This document shows positions 43,123-51,886 of a stretch of DNA of 64,000 bases, in pieces (position 1 is the stretch's first letter; each line of letters opens with the position of its first letter). The notes under the pieces were generated by a model. It ran no database searches. It saw nothing but the letters and a program-made list of their open reading frames with translations, and was not told the origin of the DNA. The stretch lies in NCBI GenBank assembly GCA_934359255.1, contig CAKRLG010000007.1, forward strand, positions 68,575-132,574, given 5' to 3'. The position numbers were made by a program, and so were the translations under genes. The stretch is from an uncultured Ruminococcus sp. GTDB lineage: Bacteria; Bacillota; Clostridia; Lachnospirales; Lachnospiraceae.

Positions 43123-43533
43123 TTATTTCATCAATTTCTGCAGTGTTGCCATCAGTTCATCCACCACTTCGTCTTTTCCCTCACGGATATCCCGGACAAC
43201 ACAGGAATGAATATGGCTGGACAACAACTCCCGGTTAAATGCGTTCATTGCAGCGCTGACCGCTGCGGACTGGATCAGGATATCGTTGCAGTAGGCATCT
43301 TTTTCAAGCATCCCCTTGATGCCGCGAATCTGTCCTTCGATCCGGCTCAGACGGTTCATCAACTTCTTTCGCTCATCCTGGGAACGGGCTGTAGTCTTGC
43401 AGTGACAGCAGCATCCGGTTTCTTCCTGTGCAATATTTTTTCCTGGTTCTTCTCTTTCTTTTGCACACAGCTCACATGCTTCGTTATCTGTTTTTATGGA
43501 TTCGTCCTTTAGCGTAAGATCCTGTTCTTTCAA
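43123..43533 (-). CDS. csoR: CsoR family copper-sensing repressor with cysteine-rich N-terminal extension
   Basis: 136 residues against ~90-120 for typical CsoR. The core four-helix domain begins near residue 53 (ERKKLMNRLSRIEGQIRGIK). The Cu(I) ligands are Cys82, His107 and Cys111, with the spacings 25 and 4 exactly as in Mycobacterium CsoR. The first 50 residues are extra and contain six cysteines (CELC at 20-23, CCCHC at 41-45). The start is a TTG at 43533 with GAGGTGA 5 bases upstream. First gene of csoR-copA-copZ; two operator-like boxes overlap its promoter. Confidence 0.9.
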   Translation of the reverse strand: MKEQDLTLKDESIKTDNEACELCAKEREEPGKNIAQEETGCCCHCKTTARSQDERKKLMNRLSRIEGQIRGIKGMLEKDAYCNDILIQSAAVSAAMNAFNRELLSSHIHSCVVRDIREGKDEVVDELMATLQKLMK

Positions 43534-43555
43534 TCGATCACCTCATTTAGTTTTT

Positions 43556-43608
43556 ATATACCCCCTGTGGGTATTTAAACTATATACCCCCTGTGGGTAT
43601 TTTGTCAA
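43556..43608 (-). promoter_or_regulatory. csoR promoter with twin CsoR-type operators
   Basis: Minus-strand -35 TTGACA (43603-43608) and -10 TATAGT (43579-43584) are 18 bp apart. Two identical 17-bp boxes, ATACCCCCTGTGGGTAT, are at 43584-43600 (filling the spacer) and 43558-43574 (over the start region), 26 bp apart. The inverted CCC/GGG core matches known CsoR operators. Repression in low copper and release by Cu(I) is the expected logic. Confidence 0.85.
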
Positions 43609-43800
43609 GGTGTTTATTGTATATTATTTCTCATTTTTCAACATTCTGAAGCATCTCCACCCTTGCACTTGCTACCCACGCAAACGAGATTGCATACGCT
43701 TCGCGAATTTTACTTACTTACGACATCTACCATATACGCCGCAGTGCGCATCCTTGCGAAGCCTTTTTTACTTTGCTGGAAAGCAGTTTCCTGTAACGCA

Positions 43801-43846
43801 AAAAGAGCAACGGAACTCTTCTTATCAAAGTTTCCGTTGCTCCTAT
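43801..43846. terminator. Terminator of fabH (bidirectional shape)
   Basis: Arms 43804-43817 and 43829-43842 (AGAGCAACGGAA with TTCCGTTGCTC) with Ts on both sides. The 43609-43800 stretch upstream of csoR contains no gene; it has a GCTTCGCGAA/TTGCGAAGC inverted pair followed by Ts on the plus strand. Confidence 0.8.
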
Positions 43847-43865
43847 ATTTTTTTCTGTTCTCTTT

Positions 43866-44828
43866 CTACCACTCCATCTGCACCGCACCCCAGGTCAGCC
43901 CCGCACCAAATCCTGAGAGGATGATCTTCTGTCCCGGCTGCAGCATTCCCTTTTTGTTCAACTCATCGAGAAGGATCGGGATGCTGGCTGCGGAAGTGTT
44001 GCCGTACTGCTCCATATTCATGGGGAATTTTTCTTCCGGCACCCCCAGCCGCTTTGCCACGGACTGAATGATTCTGCTGTTTGCCTGATGAAGAATAAAC
44101 CAATCGATTGTTTCTATCTGCGTTCCGGTCTTTTCTGTCACCTGTCGGATACATTCCGGGACTTTTTTCACTGCAAATCGAAAGACTTCCTGTCCGTTCA
44201 TCTGAATATATTCCGTTTCAGAGGCATTCTCTTTCCATGGATTCTCCATTTTTCTTCCCGGACAGGTAAGTACTTCGCCGCCCACGCCGTCCGACCACTG
44301 AACAAACCCTTCCAGTCCATGATCTGCCGCCGTTACCACCGCCGCTCCGGCACCATCCCCAAACAGGACACAGGTGGAACGGTCATTCCAGTCGATCAGT
44401 TTCGACAGTTCTTCCACACCCACCAGCAGGATATTTTTATAAATTCCGGCACGAATATACGCATGTGCGGTATGCAGAGCAAATAAAAATCCGGAACATG
44501 CCGCACTCAGATCAAACGCCGCCGCGTTCGTGGCATGGATAGCTTTCTGCACCAGACATGCAGTACTGGGAAACTGAAAATCACTGCTGCAGGTTGCCAC
44601 CAGGATCAGATCAATCTCTGATCCGTCCATCCCTGCATCTTTTAATGCTTCCTCTGCCGCAGCTGCTGCCATATCTGCTCCACTTTCCTTCGTTGCAATT
44701 CGTCGGTTTCGAATCCCTGTCCGGGAAGCGATCCATTCATCACTGGTATCCACCAGCTTCGCCAGATCATCATTGCTGACCACATGTTCCGGCAGATAAC
44801 TTCCTGTTCCTATAATTTTCGTTGTCAT
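43866..44828 (-). CDS. fabH: 3-oxoacyl-ACP synthase III (KASIII)
   Basis: 320 residues. It starts fatty acid synthesis by condensing acetyl-CoA (or branched acyl-CoA) with malonyl-ACP. The catalytic triad is intact: Cys111 (FDLSAACSGFLFAL), His247 (WFILHQANSRI) and Asn277 (YGNTSAASIP). The N-terminus IIGTGSYLPEHVVSNDDLAK is diagnostic. In most Clostridia fabH opens a large fab cluster behind fabT and acpP; here it stands alone between terminators. Its promoter nevertheless carries a FabT-like box, so it may be co-regulated with a fab cluster elsewhere. Confidence 0.95.
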   Translation of the reverse strand: MTTKIIGTGSYLPEHVVSNDDLAKLVDTSDEWIASRTGIRNRRIATKESGADMAAAAAEEALKDAGMDGSEIDLILVATCSSDFQFPSTACLVQKAIHATNAAAFDLSAACSGFLFALHTAHAYIRAGIYKNILLVGVEELSKLIDWNDRSTCVLFGDGAGAAVVTAADHGLEGFVQWSDGVGGEVLTCPGRKMENPWKENASETEYIQMNGQEVFRFAVKKVPECIRQVTEKTGTQIETIDWFILHQANSRIIQSVAKRLGVPEEKFPMNMEQYGNTSAASIPILLDELNKKGMLQPGQKIILSGFGAGLTWGAVQMEW

Positions 44829-44850
44829 TTATGTTCCTCTTCTTTGTTTT

Positions 44851-44909
44851 ATTTTGAACTTCAAATTATTATCTTTTCAAAGTATATGTCATCTTTTCAT
44901 TTTTGTCAA
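44851..44909 (-). promoter_or_regulatory. fabH promoter with FabT-like operator
   Basis: Minus-strand -35 TTGACA (44904-44909) and -10 TATACT (44881-44886), spacing 17 bp. The leader has ATTTTGAACTTCAAATT at 44851-44867. It matches the FabT box of Firmicutes (A-N-TTTGA-N3-TCAAATT) in every position except the central three bases. Position just after the start site suits a repressor. FabT binding is inferred. Confidence 0.65.
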
Positions 44910-44954
44910 GGTACATAAGCAAAAGTCCTCGTCAGCAAAAGGATCCTGTAAAGT

Positions 44955-45008
44955 AAAAAAGACCGCAGGCACCGCTCTGCTCTTGCAGAACAATACCAGC
45001 AGTCTTCT
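44955..45008 (-). terminator. Terminator of the DUF5662 gene
   Basis: Outer arms AGACCGCAGG (44960-44969) and CCAGCAGTCTT (44996-45006), with two mismatches, flanking an inner GCTCTGC/GCAGA loop region; T run on the minus strand. Confidence 0.7.
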
Positions 45009-45012
45009 TTCT

Positions 45013-45612
45013 TCACTTTTCGGTATGTACCCGTCTCTCCGGGCTTACATAGGTGGATCCGCTTCCACCGAATCTCCCTTTATTTTTCAGATACACATAT
45101 TTGATATACCAGAGAGTCTTTTTCTCCCCTTTTACCGCCAGCATCCGCAGCAGATATTCAATCTGTGCGCTGGTATCCGGATGAATGAACCACAGTCGTT
45201 CTTTTCCTTTCAGAAAATATTCCAGCGGTGAGGCATCTGTATAGGTTTCCGGGTGATAGATCCGTGATGCGCTGATCCGATCCATAATCATCTCGGCGAT
45301 ATATTTTCTTGGCATCGGCATACCGGCAAGTACATGCTCCGCTCCGATTCCGTAATCTACCCAATATTCAAAATGATGTTTGTTTCTTCCTTTGTGATGC
45401 AGCCAGGAAGTAGATACTCCGGTAGCTTCTCTCTCTGCATTGTTAGGGCTTCTGGTCCCCTGATAGTATTTTGCTCCCACCATGAACTCGGTAGGAGAAT
45501 ATTTCGACAGGTCATGCATAAGTCCCTGCTTATACAATCCCACCTTAAAACAATACTTCATAACCAGAAATTTATGGGATGTGATCGTCTTAAAATGTCC
45601 CCATGCGTTCAT
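45013..45612 (-). CDS. DUF5662 family protein
   Basis: 199 residues, soluble. Histidine and acidic residues are prominent in GLYKQGLMHDLSKYSPTEFM and TSWLHHKGRNKHHFEYWVDY. The HD-like spacing (MHDLSKY, then HHKGRNKHH) suggests a metal site related to HD-type phosphohydrolases, though no canonical HD motif is complete. The family is DUF5662, frequent in gut Clostridia and some phages, function unknown. It is a single gene with its own terminator. A possible nucleotide-phosphohydrolase activity is only a guess from the histidines. Confidence 0.75.
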   Translation of the reverse strand: MNAWGHFKTITSHKFLVMKYCFKVGLYKQGLMHDLSKYSPTEFMVGAKYYQGTRSPNNAEREATGVSTSWLHHKGRNKHHFEYWVDYGIGAEHVLAGMPMPRKYIAEMIMDRISASRIYHPETYTDASPLEYFLKGKERLWFIHPDTSAQIEYLLRMLAVKGEKKTLWYIKYVYLKNKGRFGGSGSTYVSPERRVHTEK

Positions 45613-45643
45613 ATTACTTATCTCCCTGTTTTCCTAAGATTTT

Positions 45644-45687
45644 GTGGGCAAAAAAATTTCGCCCACTTACTCACATTTTGGGTGAGT
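45644..45687. repeat. Paired hairpins between the GH13-like and DUF5662 genes
   Basis: GTGGGC (45644-45649) pairs with GCCCAC (45661-45666); ACTCAC (45669-45674) pairs with GTGAGT (45682-45687). On the minus strand the first is preceded by an A/T-rich loop and followed by AAAATCTT, so it is at best a weak terminator for the GH13-like gene ending at 45724. Confidence 0.45.
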
Positions 45688-45723
45688 CACGAAGTCAGAA
45701 ACCTTCCTGCCTGCAAACCTGCG

Positions 45724-47598
45724 TCAGGCTTCCGCCCCTGATTCTCCGGTATTCCCTAATAATACCAGTATCGTCCGCGGTTTTACATAGATGGATTTCT
45801 TCTCTTCCAGCAGCAGTTCCTCTCCTTTCGGGCAGACACTGTTTTTTTTCGAAGAATCAATCGCCAGATACCAGCGCATCCCCTCCGGGATATCCGGCAG
45901 AGCAAATTTGTGTTCATTCCAGTGCATGTTGTAGATCACATAGATAAACACATCTTCTTTCCCGGTCATCTCTTTTGCATAACCACCACAGTACAGAATC
46001 CCGATCTGTCGACTGCTGCTCTCCGTGTCTGCAAACCAGGCGCGTTCCGAATGGTAGGAAATTTCCGGCCAGCCCAGGGATTTGTAATCGGTGGGGCGTA
46101 GCTCCTGTGGCATATGCAGGATCGGATGATCTTTTCGAAAACGGATCAGATCCTTTACAAACCCGGTAAACTGGCTGTAAGATCTGCCCTTTTTCCAGTC
46201 CACCCAGCCGATTTCATTGTCCTGACAGTATGCATTGTTATTGCCCATCTGGCTGTTCCCCAGTTCATCACCGCCATATAACAACGGAGTCCCCTGGGAC
46301 AAAAGCAACAGAAGCATGGCATTTCTCATCTGTCTTCTTCGAAGCTCCAGAATCGACGTTTTTCTTGTCGGACCTTCCACACCACAGTTCCAGCTGTAAT
46401 TATACGCACTACCGTCCCGGTTTTCCTCACCGTTCTCCATATTATGACGGGTATCATAACTGGTCATATCTTCCAGGGTAAAACCATCGTGGTTTGCCAG
46501 ATAATGAATCTCACCGTGATCCTGGGGATTTTCTCTGGTGTAATATAAGAATCCATTCACCTGATCCTCATCACCTCTGAGGAAACGGCGCATCACGCTC
46601 TGAAATCCGCTGTGACAGGCTGCCAGACGTTTTTTCCCGCCCAGTTTTCTTGCGATTCCACCCATATCATAACCACAGCCGATCAGTTTCACATCTGCAA
46701 GTACCGCATCTCTTGCCAAAAGTTCCATCCAGACGCCGTCACCCATCAGGACAAATCCGTCCACCCGGTATTCCATCCGCCAAAACCGCAGCACTTCCAA
46801 CACCGTCTGTGGATCCGCCTCCACAGGAAAATAAAAATCCATCAGATACTCGATGCCAGCCTCATGAAGGGCGCTGAAAAAGCTTTTTAACTCTCTCTCC
46901 GGCTGATTACTCTTACAGTAAGCTGCCTTCGGAGCAAAATAATTTCCTTTCGTATATCCCCAGTAATTTAGTTTTTCTTCCTGATACCGTATCGTTTTAT
47001 CATACCCATACCGGTCTTTTTCTCCGGTTTTTGACGGGTATTCTTCAAAATCATAAGACGGCATCAGTTCCAGCGAGGTAATCCCCAGCTCTTTCCAGTA
47101 CGAAATCTTCTCAGCAAGTCCCTGAAACGTTCCCTTCGCCCGCACCCCGGAGGTCTTCTGCATCGTATAGCCTCTCGGATGAACTTTATAAATCACCATA
47201 TTTTCATAGGGAATCGTTTCCGCAAGGGGCGTCACTTCATATCCTCTCAGCACTTTTGCCGAAGTCACCACTTCCCCTTCCGCTTTTTCGCCAAAACACG
47301 GTTCCCCCGTCACCAGTCTTGCCGCAGGATCTGTAAATATTGTCTCTCCCTGCCGATACCGATACTCATACTGATACAACCCCGGTTTTTCAACCGTCAC
47401 CGCATAACGCCTGCCGGTGCGATAAGTCTCATCCAGCAAGATACTCTGTTCTTCTCTCCCGTCCTTATAAAACAGAAGTTCCAGTGATTCTCCTGTTCTG
47501 GTATCCACAGCAAAATTGTACCGGTTTCCTTTCCCGGTCACTCCCGGACGGGATGGATCACCCGGACTGATCTTCCAGGGTTTTCTTTCTGTTCCCAT
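45724..47598 (-). CDS. GlgX/isoamylase-like GH13 protein lacking catalytic residues (predicted pseudoenzyme)
   Basis: 624 residues. An N-terminal CBM48-like beta domain (residues ~10-115) is followed by a GH13 barrel and a C-terminal beta domain, as in glycogen debranching enzyme GlgX. The fold markers persist: YKVHPRGYTM, LNYWGYTKGNYFAPKAAYCK, HYLANHDGFTLEDMTSYD and SQGTPLLYGGDELGNSQMGN. However, region I reads YLMDFYFPVEAD (Asn and His lost). Region II is RVDGFVLMG, with Val283 and Met285 where the conserved Arg and the nucleophile Asp belong. Region III is LIGCGYDMGG, with Cys308 in place of the acid/base Glu. Only the region IV His-Asp (370-371) remains. It should not hydrolyse glucan by the GH13 mechanism but may still bind it. 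Confidence 0.85.
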   Translation of the reverse strand: MGTERKPWKISPGDPSRPGVTGKGNRYNFAVDTRTGESLELLFYKDGREEQSILLDETYRTGRRYAVTVEKPGLYQYEYRYRQGETIFTDPAARLVTGEPCFGEKAEGEVVTSAKVLRGYEVTPLAETIPYENMVIYKVHPRGYTMQKTSGVRAKGTFQGLAEKISYWKELGITSLELMPSYDFEEYPSKTGEKDRYGYDKTIRYQEEKLNYWGYTKGNYFAPKAAYCKSNQPERELKSFFSALHEAGIEYLMDFYFPVEADPQTVLEVLRFWRMEYRVDGFVLMGDGVWMELLARDAVLADVKLIGCGYDMGGIARKLGGKKRLAACHSGFQSVMRRFLRGDEDQVNGFLYYTRENPQDHGEIHYLANHDGFTLEDMTSYDTRHNMENGEENRDGSAYNYSWNCGVEGPTRKTSILELRRRQMRNAMLLLLLSQGTPLLYGGDELGNSQMGNNNAYCQDNEIGWVDWKKGRSYSQFTGFVKDLIRFRKDHPILHMPQELRPTDYKSLGWPEISYHSERAWFADTESSSRQIGILYCGGYAKEMTGKEDVFIYVIYNMHWNEHKFALPDIPEGMRWYLAIDSSKKNSVCPKGEELLLEEKKSIYVKPRTILVLLGNTGESGAEA

Positions 47599-47610
47599 CT
47601 TTTTCCCCCT

Positions 47611-48366
47611 CTATAAACAAATATCCAGTTCTACCGGACAATGATCCGATCCAAAAATCTCTGTGTGGATCTTCGCATCTTCCAGCCGGTCTTTCAGGCT
47701 TTCGGACACACAGAAATAGTCGATCCGCCATCCGGCATTCTTTTCTCTCGCTTTGAACCGATAAGACCACCAGGAGTAAATTCCTTCCTGATCCGGGTAA
47801 AAATAACGAAAAGTATCGATAAAACCGGATTCCAGGACTCTTGAGAATTTTGCACGCTCTTCATCGGTGAATCCGGCATTTTTCCGGTTGGTTTTTGGGT
47901 TCTTTAAGTCTTTCTCACAGTGTGCGACATTAAGGTCACCGCAAAAAATAACAGGTTTCTCTTTCTCCAGGCCTTTCAGATATGCAAGAAAATCATCTTC
48001 CCATTGCATCCTGTAAGGAAGTCTGGCCAGTTCGTTTTGAGAATTTGGTGTGTATACGGTCACCATGAAAAAATCCGGGTATTCCAGTGTGATCACCCGT
48101 CCCTCCTGGTCATGTTCCTCGATGTTGATTCCATATCGCACAGACAGCGGCTCCTGCTTTGTAAAAATCGCCGTACCTGAATATCCCTTTTTCACTGCAT
48201 AATTCCAGTACTGATAATATCCCGGAAGTTCCAGATCAATCTGTCCTTCCTGCAGTTTACTCTCCTGAATACAGAAAATGTCTGCATCCAATTCCTGAAA
48301 GCGTTCCTTGAATCCTTTCGTCACACAGGCCCGCAGCCCATTTACATTCCATGATATCAGTTTCAA
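47611..48366 (-). CDS. xth: Exodeoxyribonuclease III (AP endonuclease)
   Basis: 251 residues. Mg2+-dependent repair nuclease acting at abasic sites and 3' ends. Motifs present: [33 protein letters not shown] (metal-binding Glu), [37 protein letters not shown] and the C-terminal [13 protein letters not shown] with the catalytic His. The start is a TTG at 48366, preceded by AGGAGG at 8 bases; no ATG fits, and an in-frame ATG at 48414 lacks a ribosome binding site. It lies 35 bases after the decarboxylase gene; a TATAAT on the minus strand near 48400 may give it its own promoter. Confidence 0.92.
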   Translation of the reverse strand: MKLISWNVNGLRACVTKGFKERFQELDADIFCIQESKLQEGQIDLELPGYYQYWNYAVKKGYSGTAIFTKQEPLSVRYGINIEEHDQEGRVITLEYPDFFMVTVYTPNSQNELARLPYRMQWEDDFLAYLKGLEKEKPVIFCGDLNVAHCEKDLKNPKTNRKNAGFTDEERAKFSRVLESGFIDTFRYFYPDQEGIYSWWSYRFKAREKNAGWRIDYFCVSESLKDRLEDAKIHTEIFGSDHCPVELDICL

Positions 48367-48401
48367 ACATCTGTCCTCCTGTTTTGTCAAGTCTGGTTTT
48401 A

Positions 48402-49874
48402 TTATAACACACAAAAGCTGTCCAGTGAAGCATCCGATGGTCCGTGAAAATGAAGTCCTTTTTTTCTGTATTCTTCCATATATTCCCAGATTTCCTCCGT
48501 CACCAGTTCTCCCGGATTGACCAGTGGTATTCCCGGCGGATACGGAATCAATGCTTCTGCCGCAATCTTTCCTTTTGCTTCCCGCCAGGGAATCCGTTTC
48601 TTTTCTTTAAAAAATGCCTGTCGCGGGGTATCGATCATCGGTGGAATCTGTGGAATCAGACGTGTCTCCACATTCATAACATCCACATTGTTCTTTCCCG
48701 TCATTTTCCTGCTGATGTCTTCCAGTGCCTCCACCAGCCGCCTCATATCACTCTCTTCATTGGCATATGTTACAACAGCAACCACATATCGATCATCTGC
48801 CAGTTCCATACCGATCTTGTATTTCTCATAAAGCCGGTCTGCCAGCTGATAACCGGAAAGTCCAAGATCCGAAGCAGAGATCACCAGACGCACCAGATCC
48901 AGGTCATAGATAGCTTTTCCGCGAGATGCTTCTCCCACACAGGTAATTCCCGGAATCTTTTTCATTGCTTCTCTTGCCATCTGTGCCAGTGCCAGACCTC
49001 GTTGCAGCATCTCCTCCCCGTGAAGAGCCAGCTCATACCGGGCCGCATCCAGGGATGTCATCAGAAGATAGGACGGACTGGTACTCTGCACCATATGCAG
49101 ACAGGCTTCCAGTCTTCCAAGATCCACCCGGTCACTTCCCACATGCAGCAGAGAACTCTGGGTCAGAGATCCCGTCACTTTATGCATGCTCTGTGCACAC
49201 ATATCTGCCTCCTGAAGAATCGCTCCCCGGGGAAGTGTCTCCGTAGCCGTCCCTTCCTTCTGAAAATACAGATGACCTCCATGTGCCTCATCCACCAAAA
49301 GCAACGCCCCGTGTCTGTGACAGATATCGGCAATGGAACGGATATTGCTGCACACACCATAATAGGTTGGACTTACCAGAAAAACAGCCTTACAGTCCGG
49401 ATATTGTCGGAATCCCTCTTCCACAGTCTCCGGATCCAGGCTTCCCCAAAGGCCGGTGACCGGATCCTGGTTCGGCATCAGATAAATCGGAACCGCCCCA
49501 CTAAGCGTCAGCCCCATCAGTACGGATTTGTGGGCATTTCTTGCTACCATGATCTTCTCGCCCTCTTTTACCGAGGCAAGCACCATCGCTTCATTTCCAC
49601 AGGTTGTTCCATTGACCAGAAAATACGTTTTTTTTGCCTGAAATACTTCCGCTGCCAGCTCCTGGGCCTCCCGGATCACGCCTTCCGGTTCGTGCAGATC
49701 ATCCAGTCCCTCTGCCTCTGTCAGATCAAACCGGAAGATGCCATCTCCTGTCCACTGTCGCCAGCGGGGACTGATTCCCTTTTCGTATCGATGCCCCGGA
49801 ATCTTAAAATATACAGGTCGATTTGTTGTGTAATCAACAATCGCATCCAGTAATGGTGTTTTTCTTTGCTCCAT
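48402..49874 (-). CDS. Orn/Lys/Arg decarboxylase family PLP enzyme
   Basis: 490 residues, the short form without an N-terminal wing domain, like Bacillus YaaO/SpeA. The PLP lysine is in [20 protein letters not shown]. Other motifs are [53 protein letters not shown] and [14 protein letters not shown]. The C-terminal domain includes [16 protein letters not shown]. It should decarboxylate arginine, lysine or ornithine to a polyamine precursor; which one is not clear. In many Clostridia a relative precedes tmk and holB, but here its neighbour is xth. Confidence 0.88.
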   Translation of the reverse strand: MEQRKTPLLDAIVDYTTNRPVYFKIPGHRYEKGISPRWRQWTGDGIFRFDLTEAEGLDDLHEPEGVIREAQELAAEVFQAKKTYFLVNGTTCGNEAMVLASVKEGEKIMVARNAHKSVLMGLTLSGAVPIYLMPNQDPVTGLWGSLDPETVEEGFRQYPDCKAVFLVSPTYYGVCSNIRSIADICHRHGALLLVDEAHGGHLYFQKEGTATETLPRGAILQEADMCAQSMHKVTGSLTQSSLLHVGSDRVDLGRLEACLHMVQSTSPSYLLMTSLDAARYELALHGEEMLQRGLALAQMAREAMKKIPGITCVGEASRGKAIYDLDLVRLVISASDLGLSGYQLADRLYEKYKIGMELADDRYVVAVVTYANEESDMRRLVEALEDISRKMTGKNNVDVMNVETRLIPQIPPMIDTPRQAFFKEKKRIPWREAKGKIAAEALIPYPPGIPLVNPGELVTEEIWEYMEEYRKKGLHFHGPSDASLDSFCVL

Positions 49875-49961
49875 ATTTTACTCCTGCTCTTTTCTCACTG
49901 ACTTTCTGTCCTATGTCAACAGTCGTCCTTTTCTCATGCAATCATAGTCTTTAACTTTCGA

Positions 49962-50018
49962 CAACGTAATCAAAATTAGTCCACCGGACCACCACTTATT
50001 GATATGCAACGCAATAAA
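49962..50018. repeat. Dispersed intergenic element A, copy 2
   Basis: About 57 bp matching 1310-1360 (blocks CAACG, TCAAAATTAGTCCAC, TTATTGATATGCAACGCA). It lies directly beyond the ilvE terminator, as copy 1 does beyond the terminator of the YczE-like gene. The rest of 49875-50096 shows no gene. Confidence 0.5.
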
Positions 50019-50062
50019 GAAAGAGCTCTCGCATTCTTATCTTCTGCGACAGCCCTTTCTTA
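50016..50062 (-). terminator. ilvE terminator
   Basis: Arms AAAGAAAGAGCTCTCGC (50016-50032) and 50046-50061 (GCGACAGCCCTTTCTT) with two mismatches, followed on the minus strand by TTTATT. Confidence 0.75.
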
Positions 50063-50096
50063 TATTCCTTATGCATATCAGCACAATTATTCTTTA

Positions 50097-51161
50097 TTAT
50101 TTTACCAGTCTTGTCCAGCCGTATTTATCTTCTTCTTTACCCCACTGGATGCCTGTCAGATAATCATACAGTTTCTGAGTCAGATCACCAATCTTGAAGT
50201 TATTAATTGTGATTTCTTCTCCTTTGTAAACCAGTGCGCCTACAGGAGAGATAACTGCTGCTGTACCGGTTCCGTATACTTCTTCCAGTCTTCCGTCTCT
50301 TCCGGCCTGCATAAGATCATCTACAGACAGATGAGTTTCATTTACTTTGTATCCCCAATCTTTCAGGATATGAATGATGGAATCTCTGGTTACACCAGGA
50401 AGTACTGTTCCTTCGATCGGAGCCGTGTAGATTTCGCCGTCGATCTTGAACATGATGTTCATTGCACCAACTTCTTCTACATATTTTCTTTCACGGCCAT
50501 CCAGCCACAGTACCTGGGAGCAGCCGTATTTTTCAGCTTTTACCTGACCGATGATAGATCCGGCATAGTTACCGCCACATTTTGTAAATCCGGTACCACC
50601 CTGTACGGCACGAACATATTCATCTTCAACCATGATCTTAACCGGAGCCAGACCTTCTGCATAGTAAGCACCTACAGGAGAAAGGATAATTACGAACTTA
50701 TATGCTTTTGATTTGTGTACGCCCAGAGAAGACTCACATGCAAATGCAAACGGGCGGATGTACAGAGAAGTTTCCGGTTCAGACGGAACCCAGTCTTCTT
50801 CTGCTTTTACCAGTGCGTTTACTGCTTCAATAAACATATCTTCCGGAATGGTTGCCATACACAGACGTTCATTGGAATTGATCATACGACGTGCATTCAT
50901 CTCCGGACGGAATAACTGGATCTGACCATCTGCTCTTCTGTATGCTTTCAGTCCCTCAAATGTTTCCTGTGCATAATGTAAAACTACAGTAGCCGGATTC
51001 ATCTCAATCGGTCCGTATGGACGAATGGTTGCGTCATGCCAGCCAATTCCTTCATCATAGTCCATAGTAAACATGTAATCAGCGAAATATTTACCGAAAC
51101 CAAGTTTCTTCTGATCCGGTTTTTCCTGCAGTTCTTCTCTTTTAATAAATTTGATATCCAT
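50097..51161 (-). CDS. ilvE: Branched-chain amino acid aminotransferase
   Basis: 354 residues, the type II length (~340-360). This PLP enzyme interconverts Leu, Ile and Val with their keto acids. Motifs: LHYAQETFEGLKAYRRADGQ, FRPEMNARRMINSNERLCMA, GGTGFTKCGGNYAGSIIGQV, where the Lys is not the Schiff-base residue, and the later VEEVGAMNIMFKIDGEIYTA. The start has GGAGGAGAG. Single gene with terminator. No T-box leader was recognised in the 236 bases upstream. Confidence 0.95.
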   Translation of the reverse strand: MDIKFIKREELQEKPDQKKLGFGKYFADYMFTMDYDEGIGWHDATIRPYGPIEMNPATVVLHYAQETFEGLKAYRRADGQIQLFRPEMNARRMINSNERLCMATIPEDMFIEAVNALVKAEEDWVPSEPETSLYIRPFAFACESSLGVHKSKAYKFVIILSPVGAYYAEGLAPVKIMVEDEYVRAVQGGTGFTKCGGNYAGSIIGQVKAEKYGCSQVLWLDGRERKYVEEVGAMNIMFKIDGEIYTAPIEGTVLPGVTRDSIIHILKDWGYKVNETHLSVDDLMQAGRDGRLEEVYGTGTAAVISPVGALVYKGEEITINNFKIGDLTQKLYDYLTGIQWGKEEDKYGWTRLVK

Positions 51162-51397
51162 AATATCTCTCCTCCTGCTTTTCTCGAATGTATTCTTACA
51201 TTCTTACATTCTGCCGGAGCCTGTCTGCTTCGACAACATACGTTAAGTATAAAACTACATTTTTCTCCCGTCAATAGAAAATCCGTTGCTTTTTATGATT
51301 TCTTCTGTTAAAGTATACATAGAAATATCTGTTCTATAAATAATATTTATCAAATAACAGAACAGATTCGATATTAGGAAAGAATGAGGTTTTTACT

Positions 51398-51766
51398 ATG
51401 AGTGATCTGGAAAACAACGCATGCACCGGTTCCTGCGATACCTGCGGATCGGACTGCAACCTTGATTTATCCAACCCGAATGCAACCGTAACCCTGACCC
51501 TGGACGATGACAGTGAACTGGTCTGCGCCGTCCTGACCATCTTCCCTGCCGGCGAGCATAAATATATTGCTCTGCTGCCATTAGATGAAAACGGCGAAAA
51601 CCAGGACGGTGAAGTATTCTTATACCGTTTCTTCCAGGAAGAAGGTCAGCAGCCAACCCTCGAGAACATCGAAGATGATGACGAATACGAAATCGCTGCA
51701 GATGCTTTCGACGAACTGTTAGACAGTGCTGAATATGACGAAGTAGTTGACGGTAAAGAACTGTAA
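51398..51766 (+). CDS. DUF1292 (YrzB-like) protein with N-terminal cysteine motif
   Basis: 122 residues, strongly acidic. The DUF1292 core covers ~28-110 (ATVTLTLDDDSELVCAVLTI, HKYIALLPLDENGENQDGEV, FLYRFFQEEG, DEYEIAADAFDELL). DUF1292 proteins are small and widespread in Firmicutes, in Bacillus next to yrrK; function unknown. The N-terminus adds four cysteines at 9, 13, 16 and 20 (CTGSCDTCGSDC), a possible metal site. Start supported by ATGAGG. A single gene on the plus strand with a strong terminator. Confidence 0.85.
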   Translation: MSDLENNACTGSCDTCGSDCNLDLSNPNATVTLTLDDDSELVCAVLTIFPAGEHKYIALLPLDENGENQDGEVFLYRFFQEEGQQPTLENIEDDDEYEIAADAFDELLDSAEYDEVVDGKEL

Positions 51767-51805
51767 GAAACGCCACAGGCTGCAGACTTTGGTTTGTTGC
51801 CGCAT

Positions 51806-51863
51806 AAAAATCCCGTACATGACAGATAATCAATAAACGATTTTGTCATGTACGGGATTTTTT
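51806..51863. terminator. Bidirectional terminator between the DUF1292 gene and phoU
   Basis: A 19-bp arm, AAAAATCCCGTACATGACA (51806-51824), pairs with 51845-51863, with A/T tracts on both sides. Confidence 0.9.
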
Positions 51864-51886
51864 GTTCCGATCGTCTCCGGTAACTA

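Noticed and set aside
48444..49853. 469-codon plus-strand open frame opposite the decarboxylase gene
   Set aside because: The minus-strand frame encodes a complete PLP decarboxylase; the opposite product is Cys/His/Arg-rich with no family resemblance, a typical shadow frame.
51162..51397. Possible T-box riboswitch before ilvE
   Set aside because: The region is only 236 bases, is shared with a divergent gene, and no T-box core sequence or antiterminator was seen.
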